From Syngnathus acus (taxonomy: Eukaryota > Chordata > Actinopteri > Syngnathiformes > Syngnathidae): a stretch of DNA of 64,000 nt. The DNA lies in contig NC_051092.1 in the NCBI RefSeq assembly GCF_901709675.1, positions 4,034,491-4,098,490 of the forward strand. Reading direction: 5' to 3'. The notes beneath the pieces are model-generated. The model had not been told where the DNA came from, searched no databases, and saw nothing but the letters and a program-made list of their open reading frames with translations. Positions 34,301 through 46,300 of the stretch are shown here, one piece after another. How positions within the stretch are numbered: the first letter of the stretch is position 1; each line of letters starts with the position of its first letter. A program made the position numbers and the translations under genes.

Positions 34301-37300
34301 CTTGAGGAGAGACAGCAGCACCGGGTAGTTCTCGTTGCTGCAGTTGTTCTGCACTTCGTTGTACAGGTGGGAGAGCAGCTTCACGCCCTAAAAGCAACAC
34401 CGGGGCAGATTTAAGTCTTCTGAAAATCGACGCGGGCGGATGAAAAATCAATGTACCACAGGGAAGGCGGGCCGGTCGCCACCGGGGGGCCCGTCCACAC
34501 GGCACAGTTCCGACAGATACCTGAGATGGAAGCCCAGCAGCTTGTTAGCATCTCATTGCTAAAAGATTTTAAATTCAAGGAGACCTCAAGTCAAGTAGTT
34601 CACCTGAGTTGTTGGCCGACTTTGCGGAAGAGGAAGCCAACAGTCAGCAGGCTGATCCTGGGCGGCGTGCTGAGAACGCACGCTCGGTAATAATGCAAGT
34701 ACTTCCTCAGGCCTCCCGTGAACGCCTACCAGACACACAAAAATAATTTGTAATTATGAATGACACTCCACTGACATTTTCCAGGATGCCGAAATTGTTC
34801 TATTTGTATCGATTCATTCGGGCAGAATGAAGTTAATTATAAAGCTTGTTTTCCCTGCAACTTAATGTTCAATTAAATCTTACTCCAACAATCTTGTGGA
34901 CAATTACATGAAGTGGCCTGTCTCGGGCGGTGAAGCTTTATGCAAATTTTACTTAATTTAAAACACGAGAAATGACTGAACGCGCTCAAGTGTGAGATGG
35001 GACTTTACTAGGCTGTATAAATGTTTGCTGTCTTTGTTTCACTTTTTATTGAACCGCAGCCCGTCTAGGCGGCAAAGCGGAAAGGGCTCTCAAAAGATCA
35101 GATGATAGCGGTGACGGCTTACATACCTGGAAGACCAGACCCTTCTTTTCGGGGCTCTGCAGCGAGAAGCGACTGAGCCTGAGGTAGTAGGTGCCGTACT
35201 GGGCCAGCTCCCCCAAGAGACGAGACACGCTTTCCGGAGAGGCTCCCGACACGCACACGCCGGGGCGGACGTCGAACTCGACACTCTTAGGAAGACGACA
35301 CAGAAGCCCGTTCAGACTCATAACATTTCATCAAGTGAGACGACATTACATTTCACACAGAGTCATGTCCATTGCGACTTTATTAATACACGCTTTGGTG
35401 TTTGTTGTCCTTCTTATGGATTTTTGATGAGAAGTTGCTGGGCGGCACTCTTTGGGGAGACGCAATATCGCGCAATGCAATTTTGCAACAACTGCCCGAG
35501 CTTACGTGGCAGTGTTCCTTGAGTGCGGCAGCCTGCGTGCAAGACACTGTAAAAAGAAATAACTCTCATCTTCTGGAGGTATATAAAATCTTTATGGTGA
35601 AGCCGCAAATAAAAGCTCCCTGGTGATTTAATTTTTTTTTCTTTCTGTAATGAGTTGAATTTTTAATGGCTTATTTTATACGCGCTTGTGCTTTCTGCTG
35701 TTCTTAGATTAACTGTATCGTATCAATTTGAAAAACTATAGAAAGGGATGGGCAACTGGTGGTTCCCGGGCTGCATGTGGCCCCCGACCACAATCTGAGT
35801 GGCACCTTAATCAATAAAAAAATAAATAAAAAATAACCATGGGGGGTTCCAGGAAAAAAAAAAAAAAATCATACTTATAAAAAAATTAAAAAAATAAAAA
35901 CATAACAGATGGAGAGCGAGAGGGTCGAGTCGTACTTGGTTGAGAGGAAAAGTAGCGGACGCCACGCCAATCAGCACGTTCAGCAAGTCGCCCACCAGCT
36001 CCCCCTGAGAGTCGACGGGCAGCGGGAGAATCGGGGAGGGCACGCTGCCGCTGACCACCCTCATCTCGCCCTCCCACAGTCGGTAGAGCTGGTCAAAGGC
36101 CTCTCTGCCGCTCTCGCTCAGGTACAGAGATTCTCTCCTGCCCGGTGGCCTGATCACACAATAATTGGATTTGTTCTTTTGTCCTTCAAGTGATTACCAG
36201 AACCTTGGCAAAGGTGTCAGGGACTCCTGAGATCAACAGACGTAAGCCTCACCAGCCGACCGACTCCCAGCAGCAGCGAACGCCGGGCTCAAATGTCCGC
36301 AGAGCCTCCCACACATCCATCTCTGGACCGGAGCTGGGCTCCGACAGAGAGTCCGGCGTCAGGTTGGAGCCAGACTGGAAGCCTTCGTCGTCAGACTGAT
36401 CTAAACACGGCGGGACCTGCACCAAGCATGAGAACGTATTTGACTGCTCGATAGTCCTTTTACAACACGCTGTGTTATCAAAATGGAAAAACTGCCCAAA
36501 TAATAAACAGCCCTAAAGGCATAGAAACAAAATGTATACCCTAATGGAGAGCCCAGTTACATCTACGTCGCTGGGCACAGGTGGAAGGTCCAGTCTGATG
36601 TCCAGGTCTGAGGTTCGAGTGTGCTGCAAGGCTCCAAACAAGGTCAGCCTGGTCTCCTTCTCAAATCTCTCCTCCACGTCTGTTTTAGTCCTGAGAGCCA
36701 TCAAGCCTGCACCTGGCTGAGCTTCCATCAAACCCTGAGTTCCGTACAAGCGCTCCAAGGACGCCCACTCCTCCCCGCAGACCAGCCCCCAGGCCCGGGC
36801 CTCCAGCCTTTGCAGCTCCTCGCTCTGGTAAGGCCAAGGTGCGGGTCTGCGTAGCACGGGCCTCTCCCGCCTCATGTAGTCCCGACTGAAGGAGGGCGGC
36901 GGCGGAGGCGAGGTACCGGCCAGGAGCACCAGAAGCTCAAGGACGGAATCCACCTCATTCAGGCCGGAGGCGGCCCCTTCCGGAAGCTTCTCCAGCAGAT
37001 CCTCCAGCCTCTCAGCCTCCTCCCCACAGCCAGCTACTCTCAAGTCAAAACATATCATCAGGACTCTGTTTCTCGGAGGCGAGCTAGGCTCCAAGGTGAC
37101 GGGTGGCTTGGCGCCATCCTGGAAAAGCTTGGACAGCAGTGCGCCATAGGCTCGCTTCTTCAGAGCTTTGCGGAAGCCTTCTCTTGAGACGCCTCCCAGG
37201 GCCCGACGCTTCCACGACACGCCAGCCAGGCTGCTGTCACATAGAGCAGCCAGCAGCTCTGTGATGCTGGCGCTGGTGTTGCAGCCGGACTTGATGGGAT

Positions 37301-37319
37301 GATGAGAACTCGAATACAT
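25318..37319 (-). CDS. tubgcp6: TUBGCP6, gamma-tubulin complex component 6 (about 1,810 aa, 24 coding exons)
   Basis: The coding exons, 5' to 3', are 37319-36540, 36416-36253, 36149-35936, 35285-35127, 34725-34604, 34520-34457, 34387-34278, 34203-34112, 33254-33115, 31730-31581, 31072-30991, 30589-30501, 30420-30305, 30223-30085, 30016-29945, 29870-28172, 28106-27996, 27931-27772, 27282-27141, 27057-26863, 26628-26496, 25962-25749, 25670-25477 and 25409-25318. They total 5433 nt in frame. GCP6 is part of the gamma-tubulin ring complex that nucleates microtubules at centrosomes. The N-terminal GCP region (FDLRVAG, GVASATF, GASPES, CGKTINLLKICCP) is followed by a charged coiled-coil stretch (about 665-830), the repeat insertion typical of GCP6 (exon 16), and the C-terminal GCP domain (VNKAVVDYFF, LMEDGEFAQSLSD, QLYRHEMQHFVKVIQGYIA, SYNTFKYYSHFLFK). 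Human GCP6 has 1,819 aa. An acceptor at 37349/37348 precedes the start codon, so there is at least one upstream non-coding exon. Confidence 0.97.
27368..27439 (-). tRNA. tRNA-Gly (anticodon TCC), single copy in a TUBGCP6 intron
   Basis: The 72-nt body is identical to the array copies in APPL2 intron 20, with anticodon loop CTTCCAA and intact A and B boxes. A long T run follows on the minus strand (plus-strand A run at 27353-27363), a strong Pol III terminator. It sits in TUBGCP6 intron 18 (between exons at 27772 and 27282), in the same direction as TUBGCP6, about 7 kb from the array. The flank beyond the A run and GAGA tract does not match the array spacer. Confidence 0.96.
28225..29262 (-). 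repeat. Coding 81-bp repeat array of TUBGCP6 exon 16
   Basis: About thirteen 27-residue units follow one another, each with HASDANIKVGENVS or HASDAHLKVGGNDS type cores. Human GCP6 has nine related 27-residue repeats, reported as PLK4 phosphorylation targets. Here the central units alternate in two types, giving a near-identical 162-bp (54-residue) higher-order unit seen at 28513, 28675, 28837 and 28999. The outer units are more diverged. Because the unit length is a multiple of three, other frames are open too, including a 251-codon plus-strand frame at 28333-29088 that is a shadow. Confidence 0.93.
31387..31560. repeat. 101-bp direct duplication in TUBGCP6 intron 10
   Basis: Two copies begin TTTCAGGGGGGCCAGTGCCC (31387) and TTTCAGGGGGTCCAGTGCCC (31488) and contain AATGTTGAAAGCCACAC or its variant. 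They are diverged. The open frame of 163 codons across this region on the minus strand runs into exon 10 out of frame and is not a gene. Confidence 0.75.
33909..34010. repeat. (ATAAT)n pentanucleotide microsatellite
   Basis: About 20 nearly perfect ATAAT units in TUBGCP6 intron 8. The array is flanked on both sides by related copies of TGCTGGCTAGGGTTGACTTG...GGGAAGTGTT (from 33879 and 34018), so the microsatellite sits within a local duplication. Confidence 0.93.
35745..35812. mobile_element. hAT-like repeat end fragment in TUBGCP6 intron 3
   Basis: GGGCAACTGGTGGTTCCCGG followed by CTGCATGTGGCCCCC resembles the GGCCC-rich ends of widely dispersed hAT-type non-autonomous repeats of vertebrates. 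Only one end is visible, so it is a fragment. Family assignment is from memory of the motif. Confidence 0.4.
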
Positions 37320-38100
37320 GGTGGAACTTCGTCCTCCAGTCAGGATCACTGGAAAGATGATTATTTATTCATTTAAAAACTATTTACAGTATACACACAC
37401 AAAATGATATTGAGACTCTCAACAGCGGCTCTACTGTGTTTTTATACCAGACCCTGTCACTGAACATCCCAACATGATGTTTCCTCGTGCTGTCACTGTG
37501 GTTGCGCGTGGTTAAATTTGGAAGAAACACATTTATTTTGCAGAGCTGCATGAACATATAACTTCCCGGAAGCACTGACTGTACACATTTGGCGACGAGC
37601 TAGTTGGAGCTAACATGAGCTAAACTGCCCGATATCAAAACATAAGGTTAGCAACAGATAGGCGTGTTTTCAGACTGAATCACGCAATGTAATATGAATT
37701 GTTTACCTTCAAAATGTAGATTAATGTTTACTCATTCTACAGACAGGCTCGATAGTCCATCCAGGATGCTAGCTCATGCTAGTTGTTTTTAGCATCACCG
37801 GTCGCTATCCTACCGTTGAGTTCACGAGCGTCTCATTCCGAACACGGTATCGGCCCGCTTGCTCCACGCCAAACGACCCTTTCTTACGTGTATTTGTTGC
37901 TGGGGAGTGTGAAAAGAAAAATAAGTTCGTGTATATGGATAATGGCTAGTCTGTCATTCATTTTTGATCTTGCAACTCTCCAAACCAGAAGTGAAAGAGC
38001 TTCCTTGATGGTGATTGGACAAGAAATAGAAACGTGGCGTTTATTGGCTGATTTCTTGTAGGGTCCACACTGATTGGTTGGCTCGGTCAGTCATACAACC
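37320..38100 (-). promoter_or_regulatory. TUBGCP6 upstream region with expected 5' UTR exon and promoter
   Basis: A splice acceptor (CTTTCCAG) just upstream of the start codon implies a non-coding first exon here. ETS-like CTTCCGGGAAG occurs around 37562-37572 on the minus strand. I could not place the first exon with confidence; several GT donors are possible between 37.5 and 38.0 kb. Confidence 0.35.
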
Positions 38101-40559
38101 CGCCGAGGTAATGATGCATTCACGTGAGGACACAAAAATAGTAAATCCCAGAAATACTTGAGATACTATTTAAAAACAAATTTACTTTATTATTATTTAT
38201 TTTTTGTTGATAATAGTGATCAATATTTTTTTATATTGTACATACAAATATACATCTTACAATTTCTAATTCCAGTCCAATTAGTAAAAGTACAACTAAG
38301 TGGGCCCTCTGTGGCCCACAGACAATATTTAATTTCTCCCTATAAGAGTTATAATGTAAAGTAATGTAGCATGCCAATGTAAAACATTACACAAAATCAA
38401 AATCTTACAAAACTTAAAAATTTAGTCCATAATATGCAATCCACAACAGAAAGTCCTGTATCTGACAGTAAAACGGACGGCTCATGAAAGAAAATCTAAT
38501 TTGATGAAAATGCAAGCATCCAAACATGCATTGATATATTATTCAGTTGCCTCGCTCTTCCCCAAAGGTAGCCCCAAAAATCAGAGAGCTGTCTAATTAG
38601 AATGTTTTTTGAAGCAGGTGGAGGTCGAAGGCTGCCAGCTGGTAAACAAGCGTCCTGTGCAGAAAGCGAAACTGGAAGCTGAGAAGGAGCATTGCAGGAA
38701 GGAGGCCGCCTATAATTGTCCTGATTTGCACTGAATCAACTTTGAAAGTTTCCTTCTGCTATTTCAGGGCGGTGTTCAGGATATTATGCTTCCAGTGGGA
38801 GACTTAATCCAGCTCTTTGTATTGCCACCATAATCACGTCGCTATTATAGAAAGCATTGACAACATGGTCAAGTCAAAAATGAGTTTGACTGTGTTTTAA
38901 AAAATACATATTTTCTTAAAATGGCGGATTTTTGCCACTTAATTAATTGGTCGGGTCAGTCTTGCTTCAATGAGAGGAATTTGTCACCTCCTCAAGTGTG
39001 GAGGTGATCATCCACAGCCGTTGGTGCTAGGCAGTCAATACCAGGCCCCTCATCTTTCTTTATTCCCATTTCATGCTTAGCTGTCAGCGCCTAATTAATG
39101 TTTTCGCAGTCATTCGTCAACCTTCAGCGGGGACGACAGGGATGCCGGGCGGCTATTTATATTCTCAACTCATTTTGCAAAGCTTTGTTTTATTAGGCCG
39201 CCTCATGTGCTTTATGAAGACTGACAATATTATTGGAGGTAGCTGTGCTCAAAATATGACAATACAAGTGGGAAGCAAATAAACATGGCAAGATTTAGCA
39301 CTTGGCCTTGAAAATGAAATGGAACGAGCAGGGATTCTCAAATGGTGGTCTGCGCCCCTCAGGGTGTGTGAGAGAGTTTCCGTAATCAGTCTAACAATAT
39401 TCAAAGGTTTTTTTTTTTTTCAATTGAAGTTAGTATGTTGTTTATAACAAATAAAAAGAGGCTACAAGACACTGCAGGTTATCCGTTGTCATATTTTGCA
39501 CTTCATGTTTTCAACACGAGACAGGTCTGGACTGCTGGCAGGTTAATGAAATATTTGTTTTGCCCTATTGTGAATAGACACATAAAAATGATCAGAAAGC
39601 AAAAAAAAAAAAAAACACAACATGATTGTTTCTGCAAGTCTAGCTGGTGCGCGATGGCGCCCGCGTGAGAAAGCGAAGCGCGGGAATGAGCTGCATAAAT
39701 ACCAGTTAACTTCAAAAAGAAATTGGCCGCGTGGCAAATAGGAGTCGGCAGCCCAAGGTGATTGTAAATCATGCAATATGCATGGGCGGAGAGACTTCCA
39801 ATTGAAGCCAATCACTATTGGAAAAGTGAAAAGAAACACAGGGGCGATATGAAGGGCATATTGGCCTCCAAGTTTATTCACACAGGAGCGCATGATGAAA
39901 TCTGGGTGTAAGAGCTCCCCATCCACACACACATGCGCGAGCACGCACGCACCGCCGCATTGGTTAAATTAAATTAACACACGCAGATCAGATACAAAAG
40001 CCGAAGCAACTTTGACTGCTGCACGTCATCCACAATAAAAACACATTCAATTGGACTAAAAAAAAAATAATAAAGACTCAACACAACAGCTTCATCTTTT
40101 TTTTTTTTTCTTCCACGACTCAATGCATAGGAGTATACAGTCAGAATACAGTATTTCAACATGTTTTACAAAGATTGATACGGTATAGGAAACGAGAAAT
40201 CATAAAAAGAAAATAACTGCACAGCAGTAAGAAAAGTCATTTTGTGGAATATAGGTATAAGTCATTTATCGCACACACTGTGGAATAGCTAAGAAAACAC
40301 AGGGTGGGAAAAATCAACACCACTGGAACAATTTTGCGCTCTACTACAGAAGAAAAAAACCCGCCCACCTGCACCCCCACTTGTCTTATTTAGGAATGTT
40401 AAACATTTGAATGGGGAAAAAAATTCATATTTGGCTTTTTTTTGACCTACAAAGCTCACACCACAGACACCCAAAAGAAATGCACACTTATCAACACTGC
40501 GACCATCAATATATATATAAAAAAAAAATCACTATGAAATGTTTTCAGCCTATTGGCAG

Positions 40560-41180
40560 TCGGGGTGGGATACGAGATTAATACCAGCATTAAAATGGCG
40601 ATACAGTTGCCGTCCGATATCAGATCGGTATAAACATCACATAGATACGATTATGTACCTTTTCCTCCAATATGCAGTGATTCTCAAAGTATGGTAGTCA
40701 CATACGGTTCATTACTTTAGTAGTCACTATTTGAGTACTCACCGATACTCTAGTACTTTTGATAAATACAATTTTGTGATGATGTTTCAAAATTGCTGGG
40801 GTATAGCGCCAACTACTGCCAAGGAGGACTTTACGTTATACATGTAATTTGCCTTTAGTATCGGTGGCTGGTATCGACAGGCTCCAAAATGACTCAACAC
40901 CTTCAAATAAGGCCGGTATCGGTCCGATACCCAGTCGGTATTCGCCCATCAATAATTAGCATTTAAATTTGACGTCAAATAAATTTGAAGTAAATCATAA
41001 TTAAATACAGTTTTGATTCATTTCCTATACCGACTAATGTGATGCTACAGCGTGTTACAATAATATAAAATCCACTTTCAAGAAATTAACCTCAGTCTTG
41101 TTGCTACTGGATGTAAACGGTTTGAGAACCACTGCAATGTCGGAATTCTTGCTGTATCAGTAAAATATTGCGATTCCCAC
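40560..41180. mobile_element. GGTATCGG-type dispersed repeat
   Basis: Motifs such as CCGATATCAGATCGGTATAA, GGCCGGTATCGGTCCGATAC and GTATCGACAGG recur through about 600 bp, bracketed by GGGGTGGGATACGAG on the left and its rough inverse GCGATTCCCACCCC on the right. The theme is common in teleost repeats. No transposase frame is present, so it is non-autonomous or a relic. A related block is at 56930-57185. Confidence 0.5.
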
Positions 41181-41190
41181 CCCTAATTGG

Positions 41191-41206
41191 CACACACACG
41201 CACACA

Positions 41207-41241
<35 letters not shown>

Positions 41242-41242
41242 T
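41191..41242. repeat. (CA)n microsatellite
   Basis: About 26 CA units with a few TA/CG interruptions, immediately next to the GGTATCGG-type repeat. Confidence 0.95.
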
Positions 41243-43335
41243 CGGCTGCAGCAGGGCATCTAAAGCATTTTAGACAGCACACACAATATCACAAGTCCAA
41301 ATACATTGCTGTGTCTATAGCACTATTGTCATCATAGGTTACCGAGAGAATAATTTAGAAACATTATATGTATCATCCTATTCAATAAGGCACATTTTTG
41401 GTCAAAGAAAGGCTCTGAAAGAAGCTTCTTGCATCGACTCTGCCAGTGAGAGGAGTCAAGAGAACCGCCCGGCCCGGGTCCCCAGGGCTGATGCCGTTAG
41501 GTAGGCTTAGCTGGGTGGGCGGGGCCAAGTGCTGTCGTGTTCTCGATGTCAGGGCGTGCAAGGCGGGACAGGTAGGCTTGAGGTCCGTGCACCCCCCCTC
41601 CTCCCCCTCCCTCGCAAAGGCAGGGTTTAACATTCTAGGGGGGGTTCTCTCTGGAGTTTGTTATTCTCCACAGCTACACACAACCACGGTAAGGTTCCAA
41701 CATGACCATAGAAAGGTGACTAGACACAAGGTCGGGCGCTCATCATAATCATGCTACACACTCCTACAATGACATCATCCATTTTCCAGATGATGAAACG
41801 TCACCGGTACTCGCCCCCCCCCCACCCTGCTTCCACACAAAAAAAAAGTCTAACGAATATATACAAGCCATTTTGTTCGAGATGTACCGCTTGAGGACCA
41901 GCTGTATCCTTCTGGCAGATGATTGACAGCAATGAGCAAAGGGCTATTATATAGCTTCAAGAGGCAGGATGCTTGATGAATATTTGGACAACAGATATAC
42001 ATACAAAAAAAAAAGATGACTGGTACAGGAGCATCTTAATAATACTAATCCAATGCAAACATCTTGACTATTATTCTATTGCTGAACTGCTACCATAGGC
42101 GGATGAGTTTAATCAGCTTCTTGTCACCAGAATTTAGCAGGTGACCTTTTCAAACTAAAAAAAAATGCTTATGATGTCATTACACAAGAGCGTATTGACA
42201 AAATAATTACAGATGTGGGAAGCCTTTACCAAGACCTTTAATTTGATACGCGACATGATGTGGTTTGTTGCAATTGGAGTTTTGACCTTACTCCTAGTGA
42301 ATAATGAAAATTCATTTTTTTCCACCCCCTATTAAATTCTGGTGATGTTTGTGAGCTGATGAGATTTGAGGGCAGCTCATCGCAGGGCTGATGTGAATGA
42401 AAACAGTAAGATAGCAGCAAAACGAAAATATTAAAGAAAGGGGGGAAAAAAAAGACGTTGAAATGTTCTTCTGTGCTTTGTTTTTTGAAGTGGAATGTAC
42501 CATGGCACCGAACACTAAAGGGAGACAGACTGACAGCGCTGTCTGTCAGCAGCTTCCACAAAGCACGCACGGCTTAAAAAATAATTAAAAAATATATCTT
42601 GCTGAGTCGTCATTCACACGAGCCTGTACATTGTCCTTGTGTGAGGACCCTTTGGTCTCAGTCAAAGTGGGGGCGCGGGCTCCTGTCAAGGTGGAGGGGG
42701 CGGGGCTTCAGGAGAAGGGGTGGGGTCTATTGACAGGAAGCGGGCGCCACTCGGCCCTCACGCCCGACTTTAGGCATCCCGTGCGCACGCATCCGCTTTT
42801 CACACATTGAAAATCAGCCGCTCTCCAACCCCGTGTAAGAATAAAAACACGATCCGCACCACCGGGTGATCCATTTAAAAAGATAATTTGTGTGTATGTG
42901 TGTTTCCTTATAAAGCTCTTTTTTTTTTCCGGCGATAAAGACAGATTAAAAAAAATAGATTGTACAATTCTCCGAAGGAAAAGAAATTGAACATCTGATT
43001 ATCTCCTGCCACAGGGGCTTACTTCTCTCTCTTTCGACATTTCCCGTGATGCGTGCTTGAGGTTTGGCAAGTGAGCTTTAAGGCGTACCTTTTTTTTTTT
43101 TTGTTCCCTGTCTTTGTCGACAGTGTAACACATCATCAACTCGCTTTGCTCTCCGTATGCATTTCAATGATATACCACACGGGAGAACGTTATTATTATT
43201 AGAATATTGTCCCAGGGCAATAACGCACGCCACTCCCGTCTCGCTGTGATTTATCAAGCGGAAAACAAGAAGAAATAAGCCCCTGTAGTCACTGGCAGGA
43301 TCCCGCCGATTATCCCGCCCGTCTCCGTCTGCCCG

Positions 43336-46300
43336 TTAGAGATCCGTCACTTTGTTTTCCAGGGTGGCTGCTATGTGCTGGAGCCGCGAGGTCAGCTGCT
43401 TATTCTGCGCCGCCGGGTCCTCTTCCAGGGATGAGATGATCTGGGAGGAGGTGAAAAAGGAGTTGGAGGTCAAGGACACCAAGGGCAAGTGGAAGAGGTT
43501 GTTGATTAAGCGTGACGCGGCTCGACGCGATTACACGCCTCGTTTCCATCAGCGGCCACGGCCAATCAAAAATGTCATGTTTAATCACATGATCTTGATC
43601 CGGATTTTTTTTTTTTTTTTTTACATTTAATGTAAGATCTTTCGCAATCAGTAGTCAGCCAACCACCAGGGGGCGACACATGATTGGTTTCAAATAAATT
43701 AAAAAAGAAATAAAATGCTAATAAAAATAAATAAATAAATAAATAAAATACTAAGTCCATGTACTACTGTGCACGATGCAGTCTTTCACGATAGAAATGA
43801 ACAAAACGACTAAATATAAGCCACAAAGTAACTTTGCCCGAGGCTCAATGCCCAAATAGCCAGCTTAATTTAAAATGTCATCCTATTTCTTCATAAGCTT
43901 TTGTTGATCCCTTCTTTTTTTGTGACCTCAAGTGGCAACACATAATGGACACTTTCAAGCATAAAAAAAAAAAATCAATTCCCAGGGCGCAATTTTCCAA
44001 TTCACATCCTAGAGAAATGATTCCAATTAAAATTGCACGCAATGACTCTTCAGGCATGTCAAGCAAAGGAGGCGGGAGGAGGGAAAAGCAATAACAAAAG
44101 CGGGCAGTGGTGCGTTCATTGGATCGGTGCGCCTTTGGGCCTCTTACCCCGTCGTAGTACTTGCTGGCGTACCGGTACAGCTGATGGAGAGCCACTTGTG
44201 TGTTCAGCTTATCCGTGTGAGACTGGCCGCAAAACGTCGACAACAACAAAAAGACAGGAACAATTAAAAGGCGTAGGGTGTAAACTGGAAACAAACGCCA
44301 GACAAAATGGATGCAGGATCATTTATTGATTTATTTTTTATGATTATAATAAATAAAATATTCAATTAAATGTGTTTGCTTATTTCTTTTCCCCATAATT
44401 ACTGAAAAAAGCAATTTAAAAAAAGATGACCAGACTGACTCAGCGCTAACCTTGCCTTTTGTCACATGCGCGACTTTTCCACCGCCACTATTAGCAGCGT
44501 AAGCAAAAGGAAAATGGCGGCTGCGTGTGTTTGTGCCTTACCCGCGAGACCTCTGCCAGATGAGTGTTCATATCCTGGTCACTGACGGGGACCATCTGTC
44601 TGATGCCCTTGTAATAGCTGCCGCACACACACACACACACATGGACGGCGTTCAAATTGTGAAAGACACTGACATCTGCGAGGCTAAGTTGCTGACGGCG
44701 CTTACTCATCCACCATCTTCTTGTAGGTCGAGATCTCCTTTGCATAGAGAAGTTTGTTACTCGGGGAGTCCTGCAGACACAAAGAAAGATCTCGTAAATG
44801 ATTAAGGAGGTGCCTTGGTTTGAGCGCGGGCTGACGAGCGAGCGCTCACCCGACTGAGCTTGTGCTCGGTCTTGGTGCAGGCGTCCATGAAGGTCTGCGC
44901 GATGACGGAGAGCGAGGCGTCCACCACTTCCGACACGTGCACGTCAAAGATGAAGTGCGGGTTCTTCAGGATGTTCACCCAGAAGCGCAGAGGCAGGCTG
45001 CAAGAAATACAATGGGAACACAACTCATTAGGCAAAACTAACTTTTGTAAACAGTAAAAATTAAATAGACTGAACTTCTGATCAGATTATGTAATAGTTT
45101 TTGTTTTTTTTTGCTCGGGTGAAGCCGAACAATTTAAAAGTCGGCAAACAATTTCTGGGAAAGTTGAAGAATTTTGAAAGCCACAGCGTTCTGGCACCAT
45201 CAAACAGAATCAATAGCATTTCCTTTAACTCAATTCTTAATCATGAATAATTCAGCGGGAGCTTTAAGCGCTCTCCCATCCCCTACAATCAAAAAGACAA
45301 ACACAAGTGCTCCAAAAAAGCAAACAAAAGGGATCTGAGCCGAGCCGAGCCAATCCACGGCCATCCAGCCACTCTCGTCGGGGCCTCGCCAAAGTCTGAC
45401 CTTCAAAAATCCTGCGGCAACTTTGAGAGCTAGCGACGGCACGGCGCGCAACGCTCGACGACGCGAACAGATTTCCCCTCTGAAAACAAAACTTCATTCT
45501 TTCCTAAAAATAAGGATACAAACATACAAAACATCGCTGATCTGCCCAAGTGAGACATGAAAGGTGTAGAGTGTAAAATAAAATGCACACCGGGCGGGCA
45601 AAAAAAACAACAACAAAAAACCCCTCAGGAGGGTGTACAACCCAAGCATAAAAATAACACCGTTGCAACAATCCAACAATTAAATTAGCTTGGGACACAA
45701 TTACCATGTTTGTTTGTTGTTCTGCCTCATACGCACATTCATATTTAATACATGGCCCCGCACTGATTTGATAAACATGACGGCTGGATGCCGAGTGCGC
45801 GGCGCCGAGTAATTAAATCGCTCATTGCCTGTCCTTGTGCCAGCGCTCGCTCGCTCGGCGTCAATCACAGACATCGACATGCAACACGTTGTCTGGGGCG
45901 GCCCCAACTCCGCCGGCGTGACACTAATTTATGCGCTTAAATGTCACACGGGAGCGGCGCGATTGCAAATGCGCAAGATGCGTTTGCATCTCTTTCTTGG
46001 ATAATCAACTTTTGTTTCTTGGGAGAGTTATTCCGCACACAAACGTGGATTAGACACCTCAGTGGAAAGTTGGTGCTGAAGTTCAAAGTTTTAATTTGTA
46101 ATGTTACCAGAATCAATTTGTAATACAAGGCAAAAAAAATTAATTATTTGAGAACAAAGTCTTGAATGACAAGAAAATAAGTTTAGATTTTATAAAATAA
46201 ACATAATTTGAAAATAAAAAAATTCATAATAACACAGAAATAGTCGATACGATATGAGACTTGTGTTGTAGTATTGTGTGAAATCACAATAGTACAAGAA

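Larger units (their letters stand above)
38100..43335. other. Region between TUBGCP6 and the PLXNB2 stop codon
   Basis: No further gene was recognised. The part adjoining 43335 is expected to be PLXNB2 3' UTR, because it follows the stop codon on the minus strand, but I could not fix the polyadenylation site. The rest is AT-rich, with a dispersed-repeat block at 40560-41180 and a CA microsatellite at 41191-41242. The stretch 42650-42800 is GC-rich (GGGGGCGCGGGCTCC, GGAGGGGGCGGGGCTTC) without a visible exon. Confidence 0.5.

Noticed and set aside
37317-37349. Start of TUBGCP6 ten codons upstream of 37319
   Set aside because: The upstream codon is GTG, and a splice acceptor (TTTCCAG) lies directly before it, so the ATG at 37319 is the first start codon in the exon.
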